From the NCBI GenBank assembly GCA_938008435.1, contig CALLKK010000011.1:173146-237145 (forward strand): a stretch of DNA of 64,000 nucleotides, given 5' to 3'. The notes beneath the pieces were generated by a model that did no database searches, had not been told where the DNA came from, and saw only the letters and a list, made by a program, of their open reading frames with translations. The translations under genes were made by a program, and so were the position numbers. Shown here one piece after another: positions 25,924-35,163 of this stretch (positions within the stretch are counted from its first letter, which is position 1; each line of letters begins with the position of its first letter). The stretch comes from an uncultured Steroidobacter sp. GTDB lineage: Bacteria; Pseudomonadota; Gammaproteobacteria; Steroidobacterales; Steroidobacteraceae.

Positions 25924-28797
25924 ATGAGACGATATCTGCCGCGGCTGGTGCTCACAGGCGCACTGTTGTCGCCGCTGAGTTCTTGGGCGCTCGGACTCGG
26001 CGAAATCCGCCTCAACTCGGCGCTCAATCAACCTTTCGACGCCGAGATCGAGCTGATTTCCCCCACGCCGGAAGAGCTGGCGAGCCTGAAGGTGGGGTTG
26101 GCGAGCATGGATCTGTTCGCCCGTTACGGAATCGATCGCCCGGCATATTTGTCGAGCTTCGATTTCTCCGTGGGCCGCTCGCGTGACGGCCGAGCCACCA
26201 TCAAGGTGCGTTCGAACCGTTCGATCACAGAACCGTTCGTGACCCTCCTCGTGGAAGCGCGCTGGGCACGCGGCCGTTTGGTGCGGGAGTACACCGTGCT
26301 GCTCGATCCGCCGGTGTACATGCCCTCGCAGTCGCAGCCGGCTCCCGTGACCGCCCCGCAAGCCGGTGCGCAAACCGACGGGCGCATCGAGCGTGCGCCG
26401 CAACCTGAACCCGAGCGTGCGGTTCGCGAAGAACCGCTGCCGCAGCCCGAATCCAGGCAGACCACTTCATCGCAGGCATCCGCACCGAGCGCCATCGGCG
26501 CCGGCGAATACGTCGTGCAGCGCAACGACACGCTGTGGCGTATTGCGAGCCGCATCAATCCGGGCTCGCCGAGCACCGTCAATCGCACGATGATTGCCTT
26601 GTATCGCGCCAATCCGGGTGCGTTCGACGGCAACATCAATCGTTTGCGCGCAGGCGCCGTCCTGCGCATTCCCGACGCTGCCGAAATCGAAGCCATCTCG
26701 GCGTCCGAAGCGGTGGCCGAGGTCGCTCGTCATACGGCCGAGTGGAGCGCAGCGTTGCCGTCGCGCACGACGGAGGAGACAAGTCGTCTGCGACTGGTGA
26801 CGCCGGAAGAGACACCGACGCCGCCTGCGGCTTCGTCTACGGACGAAGCGACGACGGCGGCGCGTGGTGCCGAGGCTGCTCCGAGCTCGCAGGAGGATCG
26901 ACGCCTCGAAGTCGAAAGCCCCGATTTGTCGGCGATGCAGCAGGGTGTTGCGGAAGCGCCTGTCGAAGCACCGATCGAAGCGGAGCCGGCAGTCGAAGAG
27001 CAAGCTGCTTCTGAGCAGGAGCCTGCGGCTGCGCCAGAGACTGCGCCTGCACCGGCGCGGCGGCCGCAATCGCAACCGGCGGCGCCAGAGGAATCGCCGT
27101 CGTTCTTCGAGCGCATCGGCAGCTTCGCGTGGGTGCTGATTGCGCTCGGCGCGCTCCTGGCGCTCGTGCTCGTATTCATCCGTCGCCGTCGCGAGGACAC
27201 TTCGCTCGATTCCCTCGATGCAATCGCAACGACGCCTGTCTCGGACGACTTCGAGCCCGCCGCTGCACGCCGTGTTGCCGCACCGAAGGTGTCGGAGCCC
27301 GAGCCGTTCCGTGCGGAAGACGACTTCAATGTCGCGTTCGACGAGCCCGCATCCGCGGCGCCCGCTGCGCGCGAGCCCGAGACTGCGCCTGCCGTCGAGG
27401 CCGCTGCGGGGCCGTCGATCGACGATACGTTGAGCAGCGATACGGCGATCCGTCTGGATCAGCAGGATGCGTTGGCCGAGGCCGATTTCCACATGGCGTA
27501 CGGCCTGTACGACCAAGCGGCCGATCTCGTGAAGATCGCGATCGAGCGCGAACCGGCGCGGCGCGATCTGAAGCTCAAGCTGCTGGAAATCTATTTCGTC
27601 TGGGGCAATCGCGATCAATTCCTCGAGACGGCGCGCGATCTCGCTGCCACGCGTGCGGAAGCGGCGCCGGGCGAATGGGACAAGATCCTCATCATGGGCA
27701 AGCAGATTGCGCCGGAGGATCCGCTGTTCCAGGGCGAGAGCAGCTCGGGATTGGCCGATCTCGTCGACGTCAATTTGGAAGGCGGCGAGAACCGCGTCGA
27801 CGTGGACCTCTTTGCCGAGCCACCGGCCGAGCCGGCGGGCGACATCGATTTCGAGATCCCGAGCGGCGAATACAAGGTGCCGAGCAGTGGGTCGGACGTC
27901 GACATCCTGCTCGATGAGCCGAAGAGCGATGGCGACGACGATGCGACGCGCGAATTCGATCCGCTCGCGCGTACGCAGGAGACGCCGACGATCGAATCGC
28001 CGATGCTCGATCGCGATGCACTCGACTTGAGCGGGCTGAATGCCGAACAGACGGCGGAGATTTCGCTCGATGACCTCGGTCTCGATGCGGAGGCGATCGA
28101 CCACTCCGGCTCGCTCGAAGACACGACGTCGCTCGATCGCGAGCTCGGCGGCGACACCGTCGAGCGTGAGCGGCCGCTCGGCGATGACGAGATGACCCAG
28201 CTTGCGCCCTCGCTGGGTAGCCTTGATCGCACGATGCAGGCGCCGCGTCCTGAGTCGTTCGACGTCGAGAGCACGGGCACGATTTATCTCGATCCGGCAG
28301 AGCTCGGTACGGGGGAGACCCCCGGTACGAGCGATACCGTCGAGCAGCCGCGTGCGGACTTCCGTACGGATGTCGATGCGACCGCGACGATGAAGGCGCC
28401 GAGCGCGCTCGACTTCGATCTCAGTGAGATCGAGGAAGCGGCCCCGTCGGTCGATCAGACGATGCGTCAGCCGGCACCGGACATTGCGGACGCCGAGAGC
28501 TTCGCGAGCGACGTGTTCGGCGATTCTGGCAAGACCCCGGCGCTCGACCTCGACGTCGGCGACGCGCTGACGGCGGGCGACAACTCGCCGACGAACGAGC
28601 AGCCGATCACCGAAATGGAGCTGTCCGAGCTCGAGCCGGTGACCATGAGCGAAGTGGGCACGAAGCTCGATCTCGCACGCGCCTACATGGACATGGGCGA
28701 TCCCGACGGTGCGCGCAGCATCCTCGAAGAGGTGCTGCAGGAAGGCAATCCCGCGCAGAAGCAGGAAGCGAATCGTCTGTTGGAAGCGATTCGCTGA
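25924..28797 (+). CDS. fimV: FimV-type peptidoglycan-binding hub protein
   Basis: 957-residue inner-membrane protein needed for type IV pilus assembly, twitching and polar organisation in Pseudomonas. Signal peptide (MRRYLPRLVLTGALL...) is followed at once by GLGEIRLNSALNQPFDAEIE, the FimV N-terminal hallmark. A LysM domain (about 193-250, with YVVQRNDTLWRIASRINP) binds murein. A Pro/Ala/Glu-rich linker precedes one membrane segment (about 400-420). The cytoplasmic part is highly acidic, has TPR-like helices (about 512-575) and ends in the conserved FimV C-terminal domain (TKLDLARAYMDMGDPDGAR). ATG at 25924 with GGAGAG just upstream is preferred over in-frame starts at 25819 and 25840. The asd-fimV-truA order matches P. 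aeruginosa. Confidence 0.92.
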   Translation: MRRYLPRLVLTGALLSPLSSWALGLGEIRLNSALNQPFDAEIELISPTPEELASLKVGLASMDLFARYGIDRPAYLSSFDFSVGRSRDGRATIKVRSNRSITEPFVTLLVEARWARGRLVREYTVLLDPPVYMPSQSQPAPVTAPQAGAQTDGRIERAPQPEPERAVREEPLPQPESRQTTSSQASAPSAIGAGEYVVQRNDTLWRIASRINPGSPSTVNRTMIALYRANPGAFDGNINRLRAGAVLRIPDAAEIEAISASEAVAEVARHTAEWSAALPSRTTEETSRLRLVTPEETPTPPAASSTDEATTAARGAEAAPSSQEDRRLEVESPDLSAMQQGVAEAPVEAPIEAEPAVEEQAASEQEPAAAPETAPAPARRPQSQPAAPEESPSFFERIGSFAWVLIALGALLALVLVFIRRRREDTSLDSLDAIATTPVSDDFEPAAARRVAAPKVSEPEPFRAEDDFNVAFDEPASAAPAAREPETAPAVEAAAGPSIDDTLSSDTAIRLDQQDALAEADFHMAYGLYDQAADLVKIAIEREPARRDLKLKLLEIYFVWGNRDQFLETARDLAATRAEAAPGEWDKILIMGKQIAPEDPLFQGESSSGLADLVDVNLEGGENRVDVDLFAEPPAEPAGDIDFEIPSGEYKVPSSGSDVDILLDEPKSDGDDDATREFDPLARTQETPTIESPMLDRDALDLSGLNAEQTAEISLDDLGLDAEAIDHSGSLEDTTSLDRELGGDTVERERPLGDDEMTQLAPSLGSLDRTMQAPRPESFDVESTGTIYLDPAELGTGETPGTSDTVEQPRADFRTDVDATATMKAPSALDFDLSEIEEAAPSVDQTMRQPAPDIADAESFASDVFGDSGKTPALDLDVGDALTAGDNSPTNEQPITEMELSELEPVTMSEVGTKLDLARAYMDMGDPDGARSILEEVLQEGNPAQKQEANRLLEAIR

Positions 28798-28802
28798 TAA
28801 GT

Positions 28803-29019
28803 AGGCTAGAGGCTGCAGGCGCCAGGCTGTAGGACAGGGGAGCGTCAGCTCCCCTGTTCGTTCGGTGCGCTTCAGGCGGTGTTGAGATCAACTCCTGCGG
28901 CCATCTCCCTGACCCCACCCAGCGAAGCAAACCCAAGCGATACACTGCGGGCTGAGAGAGGCAGGCAGGCGCTGACGGCGTGTATTCGCCTACAGCCCAC
29001 AGCCTACGGCCTCCAGCCC
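28803..29019. repeat. Inverted-repeat pair around the fimV-truA gap (CACAGCCTAC family)
   Basis: The left arm (28803-28833, AGGCTAGAGGCTGCAGGCGC onward) and the right arm (28989-29019, CCTACAGCCCACAGCCTACG onward) are imperfect inverted copies of each other, about 23 of 31 positions matching with several G-U pairs. The core CACAGCCTAC (28998-29007) recurs exactly in the gaps before tig and after hupB. The fimV hairpin lies inside the element. No open reading frame is seen. Confidence 0.6.
28834..28857 (+). terminator. Hairpin after fimV
   Basis: ACAGGGGAGC (28834-28843), loop GTCA, GCTCCCCTGT (28848-28857): a perfect 10-bp stem located 37 bp after the fimV stop. Only TTCG follows and not a true U-tract, so termination may be incomplete, allowing read-through into truA. 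Confidence 0.6.
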
Positions 29020-29037
29020 GAGCGGAGCGAAGCGTAG

Positions 29038-29829
29038 ATGCGTATAGCCCTCGGTCTCGAGTACGACGGCAGCGCGTTTTCGGGTTGGCAATCGCAAGCT
29101 CATGCGCGTGGCGTTCAAGAGAGCGTCGAGGCGGCGTTGAGCGTGGTGGCCAATCATCCTGTGTCGGTGACTGCTGCGGGCCGCACCGACGCGGGCGTTC
29201 ATGCCGCCATGCAGGTGGTGCATTTCGACTCGGATTCGGTCCGTAGCGAGCGCGGCTGGGTGTTGGGTGCCAATACGCATCTGCCGCCGCAAGTGAGCGT
29301 GCTCTGGGCGCGCGTCGTGCCCGATGCGTTCCACGCCCGTTACAGCGCCTTTGCGCGCCGCTACCGCTATCTCATCCTGAATCGTGGCCCGCGGCCTGCG
29401 CTCGTCGCGCAGCGCGTCTGCTGGGTGCGCGATCCGCTCGACGCCGAGCGCATGCACGAGGCGGCGCAGGCCCTGGTGGGCGAGCACGACTTTTCCTCGT
29501 TTCGAGCGGCCGAATGTCAGGCACGCACGCCCATGCGGCAGCTGCATGAGATCTCGGTCGAGCGGCACGGGGAGCTGATCGTGGTGTCCGTGCTCGCCAA
29601 TGCGTTTCTTCATCACATGGTGCGCAACATCGCAGGCGTGCTGATCGCGATCGGCAAGGGCGAGCGGCCGGTGGGGTGGGCAAGGGAAGTGCTCGAGGCC
29701 CGCGACCGCACCAAGGGCGGGATCACGGCGCCGGCCGCCGGGCTCTATCTCACCGGGGTGCGTTACTCGCCCCAGCTCGGTCTGCCGAGCGAGAGCACCC
29801 AGCTGCTCGGCCTGGCTTGCCCGGCTTAG
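29038..29829 (+). CDS. truA: tRNA pseudouridine(38-40) synthase
   Basis: 263-residue enzyme that makes pseudouridine at positions 38-40 of the tRNA anticodon arm. The catalytic Asp lies in TAAGRTDAGVHA; other family blocks are EYDGSAFSGWQSQ at the N-terminus, RYRYLILNR, HDFSSFRAAECQA and FLHHMVRNIAGVLIAIG. Length matches E. coli TruA (270 aa). The gene follows the inverted-repeat element. In Pseudomonas and Xanthomonas trpF (and trpBA in some) lies between truA and accD; here only 49 bp separate them. Confidence 0.97.
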   Translation: MRIALGLEYDGSAFSGWQSQAHARGVQESVEAALSVVANHPVSVTAAGRTDAGVHAAMQVVHFDSDSVRSERGWVLGANTHLPPQVSVLWARVVPDAFHARYSAFARRYRYLILNRGPRPALVAQRVCWVRDPLDAERMHEAAQALVGEHDFSSFRAAECQARTPMRQLHEISVERHGELIVVSVLANAFLHHMVRNIAGVLIAIGKGERPVGWAREVLEARDRTKGGITAPAAGLYLTGVRYSPQLGLPSESTQLLGLACPA

Positions 29830-29878
29830 CCGGACCAAGTATAGATGCGCACCTCTTGCAGTCCTTTAGGACGGTCGG

Positions 29879-30772
<894 letters not shown>

Positions 30773-30874
30773 CGCGCTGCTCCGGGCCTGTCGGCGCTTC
30801 TGTGCGCGCGCTCGTCACGCTGTCGCTTGCGCACGCCGGCTCTTGTGCCATTCGCTGACCAGGCATCATCGCCC

Positions 30875-32164
30875 ATGCGTTTTTCCCGGCTGTCCGACTG
30901 GCTTGCGTGGCAGGAGCGATTGCATCCGAATGCGATCGACCTCGGCCTCGAGAGGCTGCGTCGGACGCTCGGGCGCCTGCGGTGGCAGCCGCCGCAATGT
31001 CCGGTGATTACGGTCAGCGGCACGAACGGTAAGGGTTCCACCGTCGCGCTGCTCGCGCGCATCCTCACCGAGGCGGGCTACCGCGTCGGCACGTTCACTT
31101 CGCCGCACCTGATCCGCTACAACGAGCGCATCCGCATCGCCGAGCGCGAGGTGTCCGACGCTTCCATCATGGCCGCGTTCGAGCGCATCGATGCGGCGCG
31201 CGGCGATGACACGCTCACGTTCTTCGAGTTCAACGCGCTCGCCGCGCTGCTCATTTTCGAAACGGCAGGCCTCGATGCGCTGGTGCTCGAAGTCGGGATG
31301 GGCGGACGGCTCGATGCGGTCAATGTCGTCGATGCCGACGTTGCGATCATCACCTCGGTTGCGCTCGATCACTGCGAGTGGTTGGGCACGGATCGAGAAG
31401 CGATCGGTGCGGAAAAAGCCGGTGTGCTGCGGCCTGGGCGGGCGGGAATCTTCGGGGCGCGCGATATTCCGCAATCGATCGAGCATGCTGCAGCGACGCT
31501 CGGCACGCCACTGCAACGCTTGGGGCGCGAGTTCGACTGGCAACGCACATCGCAGGGTTGGACTTGGCGCGGCGGACACGAGGTGCTCGAGGATTTGCCG
31601 CTGCCTGCGCTTGCGGGTGAGGTTCAGCTCGACAATGCAGCGAGCGTGCTGGCGTGTCTGAGCAGCCTGCGCGCACGCTTGAACGTGCCGCGTTCTGCGA
31701 TCGAGGCGGGACTCACGAGCGTCACGTTGCCGGGACGGTTCCAGCGCATCGAGCACGGTACGGAGTGGATTCTCGACGTTGCGCATAACCCCGCTGCCGC
31801 CGGCACACTCGCGCGCTCGCTAGCCGCGCTCGAGCCGCGCCGCCCTTGTATCGCCGTATGTGGCGTGCTCGGCGACAAGGACCTCGCGAATATCTATGCC
31901 GAGCTGCAAGCCTCGTTCGACGGTTGGATCGCTGTGGGTCTTGCCGGGCCGCGCGCACTTTCAGCAGATGCATTGGCGATGCACTTGCGCACTCTTGGCG
32001 CCAAAGTCGTGGCCGAGTGTGCCGACGTTACGAGCGGTTGCGAGCGTGCCCTGAGCTTGGCAGGGCGCGAGGGCAGGGTGGTCGTCTTCGGTTCGTTTCT
32101 CACCGTCGGACCGGCGCTCGAATGGCTCGCACGTGTGCAAGCGAACGCGGGACACTGTGGCTGA
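30875..32164 (+). CDS. folC: Bifunctional folylpolyglutamate/dihydrofolate synthase
   Basis: 429-residue Mur-ligase-family enzyme that adds glutamate to dihydropteroate and to folates. ATP P-loop SGTNGKGSTVALLA; FTSPHLIRYNERI binds the pterin; further marks are VLEVGMGGRLDAVNVVDADV, ITSVALDHCEWLG, IGAEKAGVLRPG, and the Mur C-terminal domain with LPGRFQRI and DVAHNPAAA. Start ATG at 30875 (MRFSRLSDWLAWQERLHP) fits the family; an upstream GTG or TTG frame extension has no homology. Follows accD after 102 bp. Confidence 0.96.
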   Translation: MRFSRLSDWLAWQERLHPNAIDLGLERLRRTLGRLRWQPPQCPVITVSGTNGKGSTVALLARILTEAGYRVGTFTSPHLIRYNERIRIAEREVSDASIMAAFERIDAARGDDTLTFFEFNALAALLIFETAGLDALVLEVGMGGRLDAVNVVDADVAIITSVALDHCEWLGTDREAIGAEKAGVLRPGRAGIFGARDIPQSIEHAAATLGTPLQRLGREFDWQRTSQGWTWRGGHEVLEDLPLPALAGEVQLDNAASVLACLSSLRARLNVPRSAIEAGLTSVTLPGRFQRIEHGTEWILDVAHNPAAAGTLARSLAALEPRRPCIAVCGVLGDKDLANIYAELQASFDGWIAVGLAGPRALSADALAMHLRTLGAKVVAECADVTSGCERALSLAGREGRVVVFGSFLTVGPALEWLARVQANAGHCG

Positions 32165-32210
32165 AGAGGCGCCCGTCACGTCGAAGATGATTCAACATAC
32201 GTTGCGCTCG

Positions 32211-32216
32211 TATACT
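32211..32216 (+). promoter_or_regulatory. Putative -10 box before the SPOR gene
   Basis: TATACT, five of six matches to the sigma70 -10 consensus, ends nine bases before the GTG start at 32225, which would give a nearly leaderless mRNA. No convincing -35 box is seen at 16-18 bp, so this is tentative. Confidence 0.35.
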
Positions 32217-32224
32217 CTGCGGCC

Positions 32225-32968
32225 GTGGAACGTCATGTGAAAGAACGTCTCGTCGGGGCGGCTGTGCTGATGGCCGCCGCGATCATTCTCATTCCGGAGA
32301 TGCTCTCTGGGCCTGGCCGCGAGCGCGAATCGAACACGACCGCCAGCGTGGCGAGCGAAACTGGCCTCAAGACCTACACCATCGATCTGAGCAAGCCGAT
32401 GACGGGTGCGCCTGCGGTCGTCGATGACCGCGCGCCGCCGCAGGAAGAGCCCAAGCAGGTTCCGCAGGACGTCCAGCCGGCAGCATCGACGGCTGCGTCG
32501 GTTTCCGCGGCGAAGCCTGAGGCGGTCCCTGAATCGCCAGCCCGGAGCGAGCCGCCTGCCGACACGCGCTCGGCCCCACGCACCGCGGCGGCATCCCCGT
32601 CGAATGCGCCGACGCAAAGCAGTCAGGCGCCTGCCAAGACGCAAGCCACTCCCACTCAGTCGAAGCCTGCACAGCAGAAACCCGTACAGGAATCGGCCCC
32701 GCGGCCTGTTGCATCTGCCTCTGCCGTCCCCACATCTAAGGGATGGGCGGTTCAGCTGGGCAGCTTCTCGAGCCAGGCGACCGCGCAGCGGCTGGCGCAG
32801 GAGTATCGCTCCGGTTCGCGCAACGCATTCGTGATGCCCGTAAAGACCGCTTCCGGCACGTTGTATCGCGTGCGTATCGGTCCGATGCAGGATCGAGCGG
32901 CAGCGGAGGCGACTTTGCGCGAGGTCAAAGCGCGAGTGCCGGGCGCGGCGGTGGTGCCTCACCCGTGA
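32225..32968 (+). CDS. dedD: SPOR domain protein (DedD-like)
   Basis: 247-residue inner-membrane protein. A short cytoplasmic N-terminus (MERHVKERLVG) precedes one membrane helix (about 9-27, AAVLMAAAIILIPEML). A long Pro/Ala/Gln-rich periplasmic linker (about 60-165) leads to a SPOR domain (about 172-247, GWAVQLGSFSSQATAQRLAQ ... YRVRIGPMQDRAAAEA). SPOR domains bind denuded glycan strands at the division septum, and DedD-type proteins support cell constriction. The start is GTG at 32225. Position between folC and cvpA equals dedD in E. coli and PA3110 in P. aeruginosa. Confidence 0.88.
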   Translation: MERHVKERLVGAAVLMAAAIILIPEMLSGPGRERESNTTASVASETGLKTYTIDLSKPMTGAPAVVDDRAPPQEEPKQVPQDVQPAASTAASVSAAKPEAVPESPARSEPPADTRSAPRTAAASPSNAPTQSSQAPAKTQATPTQSKPAQQKPVQESAPRPVASASAVPTSKGWAVQLGSFSSQATAQRLAQEYRSGSRNAFVMPVKTASGTLYRVRIGPMQDRAAAEATLREVKARVPGAAVVPHP

Positions 32969-33102
32969 CGTACGTCATGCTCGACTCGGTTAGTTGGGCA
33001 GGGTGCGACGGTCGCTGATAGAATTCGCGCGACCTCGCGCCGACCGCTTCAGGTGGCGGCAGTGAACGTCGAAGTCGCGTCTCCGGTGCTCAGCCTGCTC
33101 GT

Positions 33103-33624
33103 ATGAATGGTGCCGACCTTCTGATTCTCAGCGTCCTCGTGATCTCGACGCTGCTGGGACTCGTGCGTGGCTTCGTCCGCGAAGCAATCGGTCTGCTCGC
33201 ATGGCTTGGCGGTCTGTGGTTGGCGTGGCGCTATGCGCCGTTGGTCGAGCCGATGCTGGGCGGCGCGGTCGGTACGCCCCCGGTGAGCACGTGGACGGCT
33301 CGCGGCGCGATTCTCATCGTCGTTTTGCTCTTCGGCTGGCTGGTGGCCGGCGTATTGAGTCATCTCCTTCGTCATTCGAGTTTGAGCTTGCTCGTCGATC
33401 GCGTCCTCGGAGCGAGCTTCGGCGCGTTGCGCGGCGCCGTCGTCGTAGCGGTATTCGTGTTGCTCGGTCAGTTCGTGCAGCTGAACGAAGTCAGTTGGTG
33501 GAAGGAATCGAGCCTTCTGCCTTATGCGGCGGAGCTCGCCGGCTGGATCCAGACGTTCGCGGAAACCGGTATGCAGATGCTGGATGAGCAGGCGCGTATC
33601 GGCGAGTCGTCGCTGAGAGGTTGA
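33103..33624 (+). CDS. cvpA: CvpA family inner-membrane protein
   Basis: 173-residue protein with four predicted membrane helices (about 5-22, 28-46, 68-92 and 108-125), the CvpA/colicin V production family. In E. coli it affects colicin V secretion and bile salt tolerance, and the molecular role remains open. GLVRGFVREAIGLLAWLGG is the typical first loop and helix pair. It is located 4 bp before purF, the arrangement seen in E. coli and Pseudomonas, so the two are one transcript. A TAGAAT hexamer at 33019-33024 may be a promoter element. Confidence 0.92.
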   Translation: MNGADLLILSVLVISTLLGLVRGFVREAIGLLAWLGGLWLAWRYAPLVEPMLGGAVGTPPVSTWTARGAILIVVLLFGWLVAGVLSHLLRHSSLSLLVDRVLGASFGALRGAVVVAVFVLLGQFVQLNEVSWWKESSLLPYAAELAGWIQTFAETGMQMLDEQARIGESSLRG

Positions 33625-33628
33625 AACA

Positions 33629-35137
33629 ATGTGCGGCATCGTGGGAATCGTCGGGCATACGCCTGTCAATCAACAGATCTATGATGCTTTGACGGTGCTG
33701 CAGCACCGCGGACAGGATGCCGCCGGCATCATGACCTATCACGAAGGCGAGCTTTTTCTGCGCAAGCAGAACGGGCTCGTGCGCGACGTGTTCCAGCAGC
33801 GTCACATGATGGCGCTCAAGGGCAACATCGGCATTGGACACGTGCGTTATCCGACGGCAGGCTGCGATACCGCCTCCGAAGCCCAACCGTTCTACGTCAA
33901 TTCGCCTTACGGCATTTGCCTCGGTCACAACGGCAATCTCACCAATGCGACCGAGCTTGCCGAAGTGCTCACGCGCGAGGATCTGCGGCACCTCAACACG
34001 AGCTCCGACTCGGAGGTGCTGCTCAACGTGCTGGCGAGCGAGCTGTCGCGCGTCGGCACGCCGCGCGCCTCGGCGGCGGACATCTTCAAGGCGATGACGG
34101 CCGTCTATCGGCGCGTGCGCGGCGGTTTCGCCGCAGTGGCGATCATCGTCGGCCACGGTTTGCTCGGCTTCCGCGATCCGCACGGTATTCGGCCGCTCGT
34201 GCTCGGCCAGCGTGAATCGGCGCAGGGCACCGAGTACATGCTCGCCTCCGAGAGCGTGGCGCTCGATATGCTCGGCTTCTCGCGCGTGCGTGACGTGAAT
34301 CCGGGCGAAGCCGTCTTCATCGACGAACATGGGCGTTTCTATTCGCAACAATGCGTGCCCGTGACGCGCCATACGCCGTGCATCTTCGAGTACGTCTATC
34401 TCGCGCGGCCGGATTCGATCATCGACAACATCTCGGTGCACAAGGCGCGTCTGCGCATGGGCGATCTGCTCGCTGAGAAGATTCGCCGCGTGTGGCCGGA
34501 TCACGATATCGACGTGGTGATCCCGATTCCCGATACGAGCCGCACGGCGGCCGTGCAAGTGGCGCAGATCCTCGGCATTAAATATCGGGAAGGCTTCGTC
34601 AAGAATCGCTATATCGGTCGCACGTTCATCATGCCGGGGCAGGAGCAGCGCGCGAAGTCGGTGCGCTCCAAGCTCAACGTCATCGATCTGGAATTCCGCG
34701 GCAAGAACGTGCTGCTGATCGACGATTCCATCGTGCGCGGTACGACCTCGGCGCAGATCATCGAGCTGGCGCGCGAGGCGGGCGCGCGTCGCGTCTATTT
34801 CGCCTCAGCGGCGCCGCCGGTGCGCTATCCGAACGTTTACGGCATCGACATGCCGGCTGCGTCCGAGCTCGTGGCCGCTGGGCGTACCGAGGAGGAAGTG
34901 GCGAAGCTGATCGGCGCCGATCGCTTGATCTATCAGGATCTCGACGACCTCGTGCGCGCGTGTCTGCACCACGAGTCCAACATCAAGGAATTCGACACTT
35001 CGTGCTTCTCCGGCGAGTACGTCACGGGCGATGTGACGCCGGCCTATCTCGCGCGCCTGGAAGAGGAGCGCTCGGACGAGGCGAAGGCGCGGCGGCGCCG
35101 CAACCCGGGCGCGGTCAAGGCGGTGCGCGCGGTTTGA
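33629..35137 (+). CDS. purF: Amidophosphoribosyltransferase
   Basis: 502-residue glutamine-PRPP amidotransferase, the first committed step of purine synthesis. The catalytic nucleophile is Cys2 (MCGIVGIVG), with no propeptide, and so this is the E. coli-type enzyme without the 4Fe-4S site. The glutaminase half has LQHRGQDAAGI and GHVRYPTAG; the PRPP-binding motif is NVLLIDDSIVRGTTS. The C-terminus carries CLHHESNIKEFDTSCFSGEYVTGD. Length matches E. coli PurF (505 aa). In P. aeruginosa metZ follows; here a kinase gene does, 26 bp later. Confidence 0.97.
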   Translation: MCGIVGIVGHTPVNQQIYDALTVLQHRGQDAAGIMTYHEGELFLRKQNGLVRDVFQQRHMMALKGNIGIGHVRYPTAGCDTASEAQPFYVNSPYGICLGHNGNLTNATELAEVLTREDLRHLNTSSDSEVLLNVLASELSRVGTPRASAADIFKAMTAVYRRVRGGFAAVAIIVGHGLLGFRDPHGIRPLVLGQRESAQGTEYMLASESVALDMLGFSRVRDVNPGEAVFIDEHGRFYSQQCVPVTRHTPCIFEYVYLARPDSIIDNISVHKARLRMGDLLAEKIRRVWPDHDIDVVIPIPDTSRTAAVQVAQILGIKYREGFVKNRYIGRTFIMPGQEQRAKSVRSKLNVIDLEFRGKNVLLIDDSIVRGTTSAQIIELAREAGARRVYFASAAPPVRYPNVYGIDMPAASELVAAGRTEEEVAKLIGADRLIYQDLDDLVRACLHHESNIKEFDTSCFSGEYVTGDVTPAYLARLEEERSDEAKARRRRNPGAVKAVRAV

Positions 35138-35163
35138 TCGCGCGCGCTTAAGACGCTGACGGC

